Shown in pieces: positions 56,701-64,000 of a DNA stretch of 64,000 bases. The stretch lies in assembly GCA_029974635.1 (NCBI GenBank), contig JARKQY010000014.1, forward strand, positions 98,170 to 162,169, written 5' to 3'. The DNA is from Bacillota bacterium (GTDB lineage: Bacteria > Bacillota > UBA4882 > UBA8346). Below the pieces are notes generated by a model that saw only the letters and a program-made list of their open reading frames with translations, had not been told where the DNA came from and made no database searches. How positions within the stretch are numbered: position 1 is the stretch's first letter; each line of letters starts with the position of its first letter. The position numbers and the translations under genes were made by a program.

Positions 56701-56881
56701 CGTGATGAATGCCCGGCTTGCCATTTGCCGTCGGCGGCCCTTCGTAAAAAACAAACCGGGGAGATCCTTCCCGCTCACTGACGCTGCGCTCGGGAATTTG
56801 CTCTTGTTGCCAGTACTGTAAAACCTTTTCTTCTCTAACGTTTACCGCAACTTTGGTGTCAACTTCACGAAATTTACCCAT
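53738..56881 (-). CDS. ileS: Isoleucyl-tRNA synthetase (long, IleS2-like)
   Basis: 1047 residues from the ATG at 56881; a TTG seven codons upstream overlaps the AAGGGAG ribosome-binding site and is rejected. HIGH-type motif PGIHHVLAR near residue 60, KMSKSRGN near 600, editing domain between, anticodon-binding domain after about 680. The length and the HHVLAR form fit the eukaryote-like IleS2 group, known for low mupirocin sensitivity. It charges tRNA-Ile. Preceded by a T-box leader and a good promoter. Confidence 0.95.
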   Translation of the reverse strand: MGKFREVDTKVAVNVREEKVLQYWQQEQIPERSVSEREGSPRFVFYEGPPTANGKPGIHHVLARTLKDTVCRYKTMQGFQVNRKAGWDTHGLPVEIEVEKALGLSSKQGIEAYGIEPFNRKCRESVFTYEKEWRRMTERIGYWLDMDHPYITLDNNYIESVWWILKRYFDEGLIYEGHKIMPYCSRCGTPLASHEVSLGYKDETIDSIYVRMKRKGKEGEYFLVWTTTPWTLPSNIALAVNPEFAYVRARRPEDDSVYILVRDRVDAVLGKNAEILESFKGETLLGAGYEQLIPLVKTDSANAFQVYGAEFVSTEDGTGIVHIAPAFGEDDYQMGRKYNLPVLQPVDKEGKFTPEVTHWAGRFVREADLDITRYLKTEGKLFSKERITHSYPYCWRCDTPLLYYARKSWYIATTQYKDRMIANNQKINWFPEHVGKGRFGNWLENLIDWSLSRDRYWGTPLNIWRCESCGKLASVGSRQELADEAVEKVDPATIELHRPYIDEIHLKCHCGGQMTRTSEVIDCWFDSGSMPYAQWHYPFEHKDDFDKLFPADFICEGIDQTRGWFYSLLAIGSFLFNQPTFKNVLVNDLLLDKNGQKMSKSRGNAVDPWSLIDKYGADATRWYLMAVSPPWTPTRFDEDGLKEVFAKFFGTFQNVYSFFTLYANIDNADPASYDIPVPEREEIDRWILSRLNTTIREVRSNMEAYDLTRAVRTIQTFVIDEVSNWYVRRCRERFWASGMEQNKKAVYRTLWEVIVAVTKLVAPFAPYLADEIYQNLMQAAKNAKASVHLETYPETDSSLIDTSLEEHMGLVINLVSLGRAARNKVQIKVRQPLSAIMVSRKHQPVLAPVEGLVKEELNIKQLEYIDNPDEYVSYTVKPNFPVLGPKYGKQLQGIAAGLAQGDAASLVKILRENGAVQLEMTGTTVTLTNEDLEVRVQDKEGFAVEMDRGHYVVLDVTLTEELIAEGLAREVISKVQNMRKSAGLELTDRICIEFGADDEVAAALERFRDYVQNETLAVAVERKTEVDESFEHWDINGHQADLRVRKQ

Positions 56882-57001
56882 CCTAAAAAATACTCCCTTC
56901 AAATATCAAATGTCTGATCTCCAAGTGTCAAAATCCAATGTCCAATGTTTTGCCCGCCGCTTTGGCCCTTGCACTTTTTAACTTTGACTTTTATCAACAA
57001 T

Positions 57002-57265
57002 AAAAAACCCGCCCCAAATTGGGACGAGTTCTATTACCCGTGGTACCACCCAGCTTAAGCCAATAGTCCAAAGCTTCGCTTTTTTATCAGATAACGGTGA
57101 AAACCGGCAGGCTTCCTAATTTTGAATTGACATTCAAAATTTCAGAAGGCAACTTCGGGGTGATTTTCCCAAGCCCTCACAGCACCGGTTTCCACCCATT
57201 GCCGGTTCTCTCTGGCCATTGGAACTTGGTACTCTTCCCTTGCATCGTCGCTGTGAATATAAATT
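57002..57265 (-). promoter_or_regulatory. T-box riboswitch of ileS
   Basis: On the minus strand the leader contains the T-box core GGGTGGTACCACGGG (about 57037-57051), a Stem I region with AGGGAAGAGTAC near 57235, and a terminator hairpin (CCC-AATTT-GGG core, then GGGTTTTTT, 57003-57025). An ATC codon in GGAAAATCACC is the likely specifier for isoleucine. Uncharged tRNA-Ile would stabilise the antiterminator and let ileS be transcribed. Confidence 0.9.
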
Positions 57266-57271
57266 AAAATT

Positions 57272-57301
57272 ATTATAATACACTTTCCTCGCGAAAGTCA
57301 A
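57272..57301 (-). promoter_or_regulatory. ileS promoter
   Basis: Minus strand -35 TTGACT (57296-57301), 18-bp spacer, perfect -10 TATAAT (57272-57277). Initiation near 57265, at the start of the T-box leader. Confidence 0.75.
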
Positions 57302-57394
57302 TGTTGGTTTATAGCATTTCTGTCATCATTAAAACATAAAATGATCCGATAATAAATGTAATGAAATACCCTAGTTGAGAAATGGGGAGAAACG

Positions 57395-58144
57395 ATGATG
57401 AAACTCGTGTTATTACGGCATGGTGAAAGTATTTGGAACCGGGAGAACCGTTTTACCGGATGGACCGATGTGGGGTTATCCGAAACCGGGATCAGCGAGG
57501 CGCACAATGCCGGTCAAATTTTAAGGCGGGAAGGCTATATATTCGATCTGGCCTTTACGTCCTATTTACGCCGGGCAATTCATACCCTGTGGATTGTTCT
57601 GAAGGAGCTCGAACAGGAATGGATCCCGGTATACAAATCCTGGCGTTTAAATGAGCGGCATTATGGGGCATTGCAAGGCTTGAATAAAGCTGAAACTGCT
57701 GCCAAATACAGCGAGGAGCAGGTTCATATTTGGCGCCGCAGTTTCGACACTCCGCCGCCGCTACTTGATAGAACCGATCCCCGGTTTCCCGGGAATGATC
57801 CCAGATACCATGAACTCCGGCCGTCCGAACTTCCCCTCAGCGAAAGCTTAAAGGATACCATTGACAGGTTTCTGCCCTACTGGCATGAAGTTATCGCGCC
57901 TCAAATTCAAAATGGAAAACGGCTGTTAGTAGCCGCTCATGGCAACAGCATCCGGGCTTTGGTAAAGTATCTGGATAATGTACCCGAGGCGGATATCACC
58001 AGATTAAACATTCCTACCGGAATTCCACTGGTGTATGAGCTGGACGACAATTTAAAACCGGTTCAACACTATTATTTGGGAGATCAGACCGCGGTCCAAA
58101 GAGCCATAAAGTCTGTAGCCGATCAGGGAAAGGCAAAAAAATAA
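57395..58144 (+). CDS. gpmA: 2,3-bisphosphoglycerate-dependent phosphoglycerate mutase
   Basis: 249 residues, the classic dPGM length. Active-site motif [20 protein letters not shown] with the phospho-histidine near residue 10; second catalytic His in [14 protein letters not shown] near 185; [11 protein letters not shown] near residue 148. Interconverts 3- and 2-phosphoglycerate. GGGGAG precedes two adjacent ATG codons (57395, 57398). Monocistronic: terminator follows. Confidence 0.95.
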   Translation: MMKLVLLRHGESIWNRENRFTGWTDVGLSETGISEAHNAGQILRREGYIFDLAFTSYLRRAIHTLWIVLKELEQEWIPVYKSWRLNERHYGALQGLNKAETAAKYSEEQVHIWRRSFDTPPPLLDRTDPRFPGNDPRYHELRPSELPLSESLKDTIDRFLPYWHEVIAPQIQNGKRLLVAAHGNSIRALVKYLDNVPEADITRLNIPTGIPLVYELDDNLKPVQHYYLGDQTAVQRAIKSVADQGKAKK

Positions 58145-58158
58145 TGAACTGGTAATTA

Positions 58159-58182
58159 CCCGGCAAAAAGCCGGGTTTTTTT
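58159..58182 (+). terminator. Rho-independent terminator of gpmA
   Basis: Stem CCCGGC (58159-58164) with GCCGGG (58170-58175), loop AAAAA, followed by seven T residues (58176-58182). Confidence 0.9.
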
Positions 58183-58255
58183 ATGACGGACAAACTGTCC
58201 AAGGCCTGGTGGCGAGTACAAAAGTCCTTTAAATTATTTCCCGGATTCAGGTTGC

Positions 58256-58345
58256 ATGAAAGTCAAAAAAGGCTCACCAAGAAGTCATGAAAAGCCGATA
58301 CTAACTTATTTTTTTTATTTATAATTAGTTACAGAATTGTTACAA
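58256..58345 (+). promoter_or_regulatory. Conserved promoter region, copy 1
   Basis: Two AAGTCA direct repeats 22 bp apart (58260-58265 and 58282-58287), TATAAT at 58320-58325 without a recognisable -35, then two GTTACA repeats 11 bp apart (58328, 58339). The arrangement recurs before the next gene at 62662-62749 with identical spacing from AAGTCA to TATAAT. Suggests activator-dependent, shared control. Confidence 0.65.
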
Positions 58346-58424
58346 AATATTTGCACCCACAATCCATAGAAAGGAGGATTGTTTTCATACTGAAAAAATG
58401 TTGTATATCCGAGGAGGGAATAAG

Positions 58425-61400
58425 ATGAAGGCAATAAGCAAAACAAAGAAAATTTGTTTACGTAATGCATTGTTTATTTGTGTATTGTTGATAGTGTTTT
58501 CCAGTATCAGCTTTGCTCAAAATCCTTTCATCACCAGTATCTATACAGCAGATCCATCAGCCCACGTATGGGCGGACGGCCGGATTTATGTTTATGCATC
58601 CCATGATATCGACCCCAATCGCGGCTGCGACTTGATGGACCGATATCATGTATTTTCGTCGGCGGATATGGTGAATTGGGTTGATGAAGGCGAGATTCTG
58701 CATTCAAGCCAGGTGCCCTGGGGCAGGCCGGAAGGCGATTTTATGTGGGCGCCGGACTGCGCCTATAAAAACGGCACTTACTACTTTTATTTTCCGCATC
58801 CCAGCGGCACGGACTGGAATAATACCTGGAAGACGGGTGTCGCCACCAGCACCAACCCCGCCAGAGGTTTTACCTGCCAGGGATATATTCCGGGACTGGA
58901 ATCTTTGATAGATCCGGCGGTATTTGTCGATGACGACGGGCAAGCCTACTTTTATTACGGCGGTGGCGGTATTTGCAAAGGCGGAAAACTCAAAGACAAC
59001 ATGATGGAGATTGACGGAGCAATGCAGACCATGGCAGGTTTGGTTGATTTTCATGAAGCGGCCTGGGTGCACAAGTATAATGGTTTATATTACTTATCAT
59101 ATGCCGATAACCATTCCGATGCTACCGGCGATAACCGGATGCGCTATGCTACCAGCACCAATCCTTTAGGACCGTGGACTTACCGGGGAATCATCATGGA
59201 TCCCACCGACAGTTATTGTGCTCATGGATCGATCGTGGAATATAAAGGCCAGTGGTATGTATTTTATTTTAATAGCGCGATTTCCAAGAATGATTGGTTA
59301 CGATCGATATGTGTAGATCGCCTGTATTATAATCCTGACGGAACTATCCAGTTAGTTACCCAAACTACGGCCGGTGTACCTCCCGCAGGCCCAACGGCAA
59401 CCCCCATCCCAAACCTGGTAAGATATGAGGCGGAAAATGCCGTCATCGGAAATGGCGCAACATTAGGGACCGATAGCGCCGCATCGGGAGGCAGATGTGT
59501 CCGGAATTTAAATACAGCCAATTCCTACGTCCAATTCAACAATGTAAACGGCGGTAACGGCGGGAGGGCGACAGTACATATCTATTACGCCAGCAATGAT
59601 ACGGGAGCGAAATTAAATTTAACAGCCAATAATATTGATTATTCCTTTGTGAATACGCCGTTCACCGGTGGCTGGAGCAATTATAGCGGCCATGCTTACC
59701 TAACCATTCCTCTGCAATCGGGCGCAACCAACACCATAAAACTTACCGGCGGCAATTTCGGCGCGAATCTTGATTATATCACCGTCAGTCCCTTTAATGA
59801 TCCGGCGCTACCGCCGCCAGCGACGCCAATGCCGACTCCGACCCCCACTCCGCTCCCTCCGGGAAGCAATGTCAGTCTTTACAAACCAATTGTAGCCAGT
59901 AGTATTACTCAAAATTATGTTGCCGCCAATGCCAATGACGGTAACGCGACAACCTATTGGGAAGGAGCGTCCAATACTTATCCCAATACCCTAACGGTAG
60001 ATCTGGGCAGTTCGATATTTATCACTAGGGTAGTTATCAGACTGAATCCGGCTACAATCTGGGGAACCCGTACTCAGACCTTATCGGTATCGGGAAGTAC
60101 GGATAACGTTACTTATACTACTATCGTAGGTCCGGCAACCTATACCTTCAATCCCGCCACCAACAGTAATACCGTTACTATCAACTTTACCGGCACTAAC
60201 CGCAGATATGTCCGGCTGAATTTTACCGCGAACAGCGGAGCAACCGCCGGACAGGTCGCGGAATTTGAAGTATATTCCGGCGCAGGGGCCACTCCGACAC
60301 CTACCCGCGCTGTCACGGCTTCCCCTACTCCAACACCGATATCATCCCTAGTAATTCCAGGGACGATAGAATCCGAAAACTATAGCGCCATGTCCGGAAT
60401 CGACACGGAACAGTGCTCCGAAGGAACATTGAATATCGGTTGGACTGATCCCGGCGACTGGCTGGATTATATTGTGAATGTGGCATCCTCCGGCACCTAC
60501 ATAGTAAATGCCAGAGTTGCCAGCCCTAATGCCAATACGTCCTTCAAGATTCAAAGGAGCGGCGTTGATCTTGCTACCATTATGGTTCCGAATACCGGAG
60601 GTTGGCAAAACTGGACTACGGTAACTACCAATATCATTGTGAACGCCGGTGTGCAAACATTAAGAACTTATTGCGTCACCAATGGATTCAATATCAATTA
60701 TATTAACTATACTGTTGCTACCGTATCTCCCACTCCAACCCCGACACCGGTTCCCGCCCAAAATGTATTGGATAACTGTAACTCATTGAACGGCTGGAGT
60801 TCATCCAATTCGTTAACTTTGGATACCAGTGACAAAAAAGAAGGCACCGCCAGTATCCAATCTGCCGGGAGCGGTACCGACGAATTCCGGAAAACATTCT
60901 CGACCCCGGTTAATTCCGGAGTAACGGCAGCCAATGGCTACCTTCAATTCTGGTATTATGTATCGGATGTCAGCAAATTTAATGCTGATAATCAAGTTGA
61001 GTTGGGCAGCGGCGGGCAGATGGATACCAATGAATACACTTGGAGTTTAAGCGGGTTAGCAAACGGTTGGAACTTCATCAGCCTGAAAATTAGCAACGCC
61101 GCAGTTACCGGCGGCACCCCAAATTTAAGCGCCATCAATTGGTTCCGGATTTATCACTACAAAAACGGCAGTGTGACCACAAAGATTGATGGAATTCAAT
61201 TCAGTAGCCAAGGCACGTATACGCCAACGCCAACCCCTACAAAGGTTCCAGGAACACCCACTCCCACCCCGACTCCTTCAAGCGGAGATTTAATCGGTAA
61301 AATTTTTGCGGGTTACCAGGGATGGTTTAACGCTGCCGGCGACGGTTCACCGTTAAATTCATGGTTTCATTGGTCCAACAGCGGCATGCCCGGTCCGGGA

Positions 61401-62462
61401 AATGTTAAATTCGAGCTTTATCCGGATGTCCGGGAATATACGTCCCTTTATCAGACTAATTTGGGAGATCTCAATAACGGGCAGCCCGCAAGACTCTTTT
61501 CCTCTTATAACGCCCAGACTGTCAATAAGCATTTTGAATGGATGCAAGCCTACGGCATTGACGGCGCCGCTTTTCAGCGATTTGGCACCGATATCCAAAA
61601 TCCGGGCTCGACTCAAAAAGCAACCCGTGATGCAGTCGCGGCAAATGTTAAGAATGCGGCCCAAACATATAGCCGAAAATTCTATATCATGTATGACCTT
61701 TCCGGAATGAGCGATAGTAACTTCGTGAGCACCATTCAAAACGACTGGACCAATGGAATGATCGGCACTTATGCCATGACGTCATCACCAGCGTATAGCA
61801 GGCAAAACGGCAAGCCCGTCGTTTGTATCTGGGGAATCGGTTTTAATGACGGCGGCCATCCGTTTAGCACCGCTAACAGTTTAACGCTGATTAACTGGTT
61901 CAAGAGCCAGGGTTGTTATGTAATCGGAGGCGTCCCAGCATACTGGCGGCAAGGCATCAATGATTCGCGCAGCGGATATCTGGATGTTTATCGGGCCTTC
62001 AATATGATTTCGCCATGGGTGGTCGGACGTTTTAAAGGTCTAGCAGGGGCTGACGACCATTTAACAATCCTATCCGGCGATTTATCCTTCTGTCAATCCA
62101 ACGGTATCGATTATCAACCGGTGATGTTCCCCGGTTTTGCCTGGTCCAACTGGAACGGCGGAGCCCGGAATGATTTTCCGCGTCTTCATGGGGATTTCAT
62201 ATGGCGGCAGGCCTATAATATAAAAAGCTTGGGCATTTCCACCGGATACATCGCCATGTTTGACGAATATGACGAAGGCACGGCCATTGCCAAGGCGGCT
62301 GAGAACAGCTCCATGATACCCAATAATCAATACTTCCTCACCCTTGACGCCGATGGTGTGGCTTGTTCCTCCGACTTCTATCTCCGGCTGACCGGTGACA
62401 TCACCCGAATGTTTAAAGGTCAAATACCCCTAACCGCTACTCACCCCACCAGCCACCGCTAA
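58425..62462 (+). CDS. Secreted GH43 / GH99-like multidomain glycoside hydrolase
   Basis: 1345 residues from the ATG at 58425 (GAGGAGG upstream; an earlier ATG at 58398 lacks one). Signal peptide about 1-32, ending SISFA. GH43 five-bladed propeller (about 33-310) with ADPSAHVWADG (base Asp), DPAVFVDDDG and FHEAAWVHK (acid Glu). CBM6/35 (about 332-457). F5/8-type discoidin module (about 480-622). CBM6 (about 644-767). Further jelly-roll (about 780-928). GH71/99-like domain (about 953-1335; GYQGWFNAAGDGS, FDEYDEGTA). Modules are joined by Thr-Pro linkers (PTPTPTP). Predicted to attack arabinose/xylose- or mannose-containing plant polysaccharides; exact substrates not deducible. No anchor seen. 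Confidence 0.88.
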   Translation: MKAISKTKKICLRNALFICVLLIVFSSISFAQNPFITSIYTADPSAHVWADGRIYVYASHDIDPNRGCDLMDRYHVFSSADMVNWVDEGEILHSSQVPWGRPEGDFMWAPDCAYKNGTYYFYFPHPSGTDWNNTWKTGVATSTNPARGFTCQGYIPGLESLIDPAVFVDDDGQAYFYYGGGGICKGGKLKDNMMEIDGAMQTMAGLVDFHEAAWVHKYNGLYYLSYADNHSDATGDNRMRYATSTNPLGPWTYRGIIMDPTDSYCAHGSIVEYKGQWYVFYFNSAISKNDWLRSICVDRLYYNPDGTIQLVTQTTAGVPPAGPTATPIPNLVRYEAENAVIGNGATLGTDSAASGGRCVRNLNTANSYVQFNNVNGGNGGRATVHIYYASNDTGAKLNLTANNIDYSFVNTPFTGGWSNYSGHAYLTIPLQSGATNTIKLTGGNFGANLDYITVSPFNDPALPPPATPMPTPTPTPLPPGSNVSLYKPIVASSITQNYVAANANDGNATTYWEGASNTYPNTLTVDLGSSIFITRVVIRLNPATIWGTRTQTLSVSGSTDNVTYTTIVGPATYTFNPATNSNTVTINFTGTNRRYVRLNFTANSGATAGQVAEFEVYSGAGATPTPTRAVTASPTPTPISSLVIPGTIESENYSAMSGIDTEQCSEGTLNIGWTDPGDWLDYIVNVASSGTYIVNARVASPNANTSFKIQRSGVDLATIMVPNTGGWQNWTTVTTNIIVNAGVQTLRTYCVTNGFNINYINYTVATVSPTPTPTPVPAQNVLDNCNSLNGWSSSNSLTLDTSDKKEGTASIQSAGSGTDEFRKTFSTPVNSGVTAANGYLQFWYYVSDVSKFNADNQVELGSGGQMDTNEYTWSLSGLANGWNFISLKISNAAVTGGTPNLSAINWFRIYHYKNGSVTTKIDGIQFSSQGTYTPTPTPTKVPGTPTPTPTPSSGDLIGKIFAGYQGWFNAAGDGSPLNSWFHWSNSGMPGPGNVKFELYPDVREYTSLYQTNLGDLNNGQPARLFSSYNAQTVNKHFEWMQAYGIDGAAFQRFGTDIQNPGSTQKATRDAVAANVKNAAQTYSRKFYIMYDLSGMSDSNFVSTIQNDWTNGMIGTYAMTSSPAYSRQNGKPVVCIWGIGFNDGGHPFSTANSLTLINWFKSQGCYVIGGVPAYWRQGINDSRSGYLDVYRAFNMISPWVVGRFKGLAGADDHLTILSGDLSFCQSNGIDYQPVMFPGFAWSNWNGGARNDFPRLHGDFIWRQAYNIKSLGISTGYIAMFDEYDEGTAIAKAAENSSMIPNNQYFLTLDADGVACSSDFYLRLTGDITRMFKGQIPLTATHPTSHR

Positions 62463-62498
62463 AACCGCATTAATTATTCAAAATTGGAAATTAAAATC

Positions 62499-62530
62499 AG
62501 CGCTTCCCGGGTCCCCGCCCGGGAAGCGCT
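62499..62530 (+). terminator. Terminator of the GH43 gene
   Basis: Perfect 13-bp stem AGCGCTTCCCGGG (62499-62511) and inverse (62518-62530), six-base loop, followed by TTTGAATT. Confidence 0.8.
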
Positions 62531-62661
62531 TTGAATTCCTTAATAAAGCAACTGTAAGCATTTCTTGACAGTCCTGATAATTTTTGTTACGCCAAACAAT
62601 ACCGCAAAAATGAATCGGCGCCTGATTTTGCAATTTACAGCAATTCCAGAATTCTGAAGCT

Positions 62662-62749
62662 GAAAGTCAAAAAAGACTCAACAAGAAGTCATGAAATGCC
62701 ACTCCGGGCCCGAAAATTTTGTTTATAATTTAGTTACAGAATTGTTACA
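62662..62749 (+). promoter_or_regulatory. Conserved promoter region, copy 2
   Basis: AAGTCA at 62664-62669 and 62686-62691, TATAAT at 62724-62729, GTTACA at 62733-62738 and 62744-62749. Between the second AAGTCA and TATAAT the sequence differs from copy 1 but the distance is the same. Confidence 0.65.
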
Positions 62750-62863
62750 TCAAAGTAGCTTACATATCATCAAACGAAAGGAGGATAGAACGCCTTCTGA
62801 AAATTATTGACAAAACGATATACAATATGGTTGAAAATGAGAAAATGAAGGAGGTTGTTATTA

Positions 62864-64000
62864 TTGAGATTTAAACAATTCAAATGGGTTGTTTTTCCAT
62901 TATGTTTGGTAATCATTAGTTTCTTTCTGTTACCGGCATCCCCGGCGGCCGGCCCCAATCTGGCTTTAAGCCAGCCCATTACCGCCAATAACTACACTCA
63001 AAATTACGTGGCAACCAACGCCAATGACGGCAATGTGAATACTTACTGGGAAGGCGCGCCCAATGCCTATCCCAATACTCTTACGGTTGACCTGGGCAGT
63101 TCCCAAACCATCAGTAATGTGGTGGTAAAACTGAATTCCTCTTGGGGTACCCGGACCCAAACCTTTGCGGTATTGGGAAGCACCAACGGCAGTACGTATA
63201 CCACCTTGGTGGGTTCAGCCACATATACATTCAATCCTGCCACCAACAGCAACACGGTGAGCGTCACCTTCAACAACAGCAGCCAACGGTATGTCCGGCT
63301 AAACTTCACCGCCAACAGCGGAGCCACCGGCGGACAGGTAGCCGAGTTTGAAGTATACGGTCCCGATGCAACCGGAACTCCCGACCTCATCGTAACCGAT
63401 ATCACAATGTCCCCGGCCAATCCCGCCCCGGGCAACGCGGTACGGTTCAGTGCCGTGGTAAAGAACCAGGGTACCGGAGCGACCCCCGGCGGAACAATCA
63501 TCGGAGTAAGCTTCTTGGTTGACGGAACACAAGTTAACTGGTCCGATACTTACACCTCTTCCCTGGCGGCAGGAGCATCCGTAACCCTTACCGCCAATAG
63601 TGGGCCAAGTAGTTCGGCTACCTGGACGGCAACCGCGGGTACTCATACAGTGACGGCTTGGGTGGACGATGTCAACCGGATTCCGAATGAATCCAACGAA
63701 AATAACAACCAGTATTCCAAAAACTTCACCGTGGGTTCAACGGCAACCGCCACTCCGACCCCGACCTGGGCGGCGACGGCAACCCCGACGCCTCCGCCGA
63801 GTACCAAAGTCATCCCCGGGAAGATCGAGGCTGAGAATTACGACGCCATGTCCGGTATCCAGACGGAAGTGTGTTCTGAAGGAACACAAAATGTCGGCTG
63901 GATTGATGCCAATGACTGGCTGGATTACAATGTAACGGTTCAATCAACGGGGGCTTACCGGATTGATTACCGGGTAGCCAGCCCGAATACCACGGGACGG
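62864..64000 (+). CDS. Secreted discoidin-CARDB-CBM6 protein, 3' end cut by window
   Basis: 379 codons, open to the window end, from a TTG at 62864 with AAGGAGG nine bases upstream. Signal peptide about 1-28 (WVVFPLCLVIISFFLLPASP). F5/8-type discoidin module (about 31-165), CARDB/CARDB-like Ig module (about 173-290), Thr-Pro linker, CBM6 (from about 317). The discoidin and CBM6 modules are clearly homologous to those in the preceding gene, so the pair likely arose by module duplication. The catalytic domain, if any, lies outside the window. Probably part of the same polysaccharide-degrading set. Confidence 0.85.
   Translation, partial: MRFKQFKWVVFPLCLVIISFFLLPASPAAGPNLALSQPITANNYTQNYVATNANDGNVNTYWEGAPNAYPNTLTVDLGSSQTISNVVVKLNSSWGTRTQTFAVLGSTNGSTYTTLVGSATYTFNPATNSNTVSVTFNNSSQRYVRLNFTANSGATGGQVAEFEVYGPDATGTPDLIVTDITMSPANPAPGNAVRFSAVVKNQGTGATPGGTIIGVSFLVDGTQVNWSDTYTSSLAAGASVTLTANSGPSSSATWTATAGTHTVTAWVDDVNRIPNESNENNNQYSKNFTVGSTATATPTPTWAATATPTPPPSTKVIPGKIEAENYDAMSGIQTEVCSEGTQNVGWIDANDWLDYNVTVQSTGAYRIDYRVASPNTTGR

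Larger units (their letters stand above)
62463..62863. other. Spacer between the two polysaccharide genes
   Basis: 401 bases: terminator of the GH43 gene, then the conserved promoter region copy 2, then a leader with AAAGGAGGAT and CTGAAAA segments shared with the first gene. No gene-like ORF on either strand. Confidence 0.6.

Noticed and set aside
1..64000. CRISPR array, tRNA, rRNA, prophage or intact insertion sequence
   Set aside because: No regular repeat-spacer pattern, no tRNA/rRNA signature and no transposase or phage gene was recognised on either strand.

Overview
The window looks like chromosome of an anaerobic, fermentative member of the Bacillota (clostridial grade). The evidence is an ileS T-box leader, an infC-rpmI-rplT operon with an L20-type leader, Rex with adhE, ptb-buk, an YteA/DksA-like protein and DUF5665. 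Base composition is moderate. No rRNA, tRNA, CRISPR array, intact transposase or prophage was seen. I cannot name the genus.

Layout. 1-9.5 kb: a CBS-domain protein (cut by the edge), an UgtP-like glycolipid glycosyltransferase, a patatin, phosphotransbutyrylase and butyrate kinase placed directly behind a chemoreceptor, a GGDEF protein, a bacteriohemerythrin and a UbiE/MenG methyltransferase. 9.5-13 kb: adhE and rex, with a double Rex-like operator. 13.2-25.9 kb: the most unusual region, a same-strand array of four paralogous soluble histidine kinases. Each has a LacI/PBP1-type sugar-binding domain but no DNA-binding domain. They are interleaved with two Rcp1-like receivers and end in a receiver-PAS-HD-GYP protein. 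Two of the four kinases have lost the phospho-acceptor histidine. 26.4-30.7 kb: nicotinamide salvage (pncA-pncB), an L,D-transpeptidase and DNA polymerase IV. 30.8-36.9 kb: a dnaK-dnaJ/cbpA-cbpM-clpB chaperone operon. 37-40.2 kb: a flavoenzyme pseudogene, a membrane protein, infC-rpmI-rplT with an ATT start for infC, and a small membrane protein. 40.4-43.8 kb: lspA-lgt-rluD-like, yteA-like and DUF5665. 43.9-45.7 kb: a membrane-anchored MutS homologue interrupted by a one-base shift. 45.8-53.3 kb: two ABC-2 export systems, a TPR protein and a NarL/LiaR-type two-component system. 53.3-57.3 kb: a broken small ORF and ileS with promoter and T-box. 57.4-64 kb: phosphoglycerate mutase, then two secreted multi-domain carbohydrate-active proteins (the second cut by the right edge) that share a conserved upstream region.

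How the parts fit (inference). The cell appears to ferment plant-type polysaccharide sugars to butyrate and ethanol under NADH control by Rex. The LacI-type kinases are good candidates for intracellular sugar sensors that feed phosphorelays and cyclic-di-GMP turnover. The GGDEF protein at 6.7 kb and the HD-GYP protein at 13.2 kb would make and break the same messenger. Short dispersed palindromes occur between operons. Two frame breaks sit at 7-base homopolymers, so they may be assembly errors rather than real mutations.
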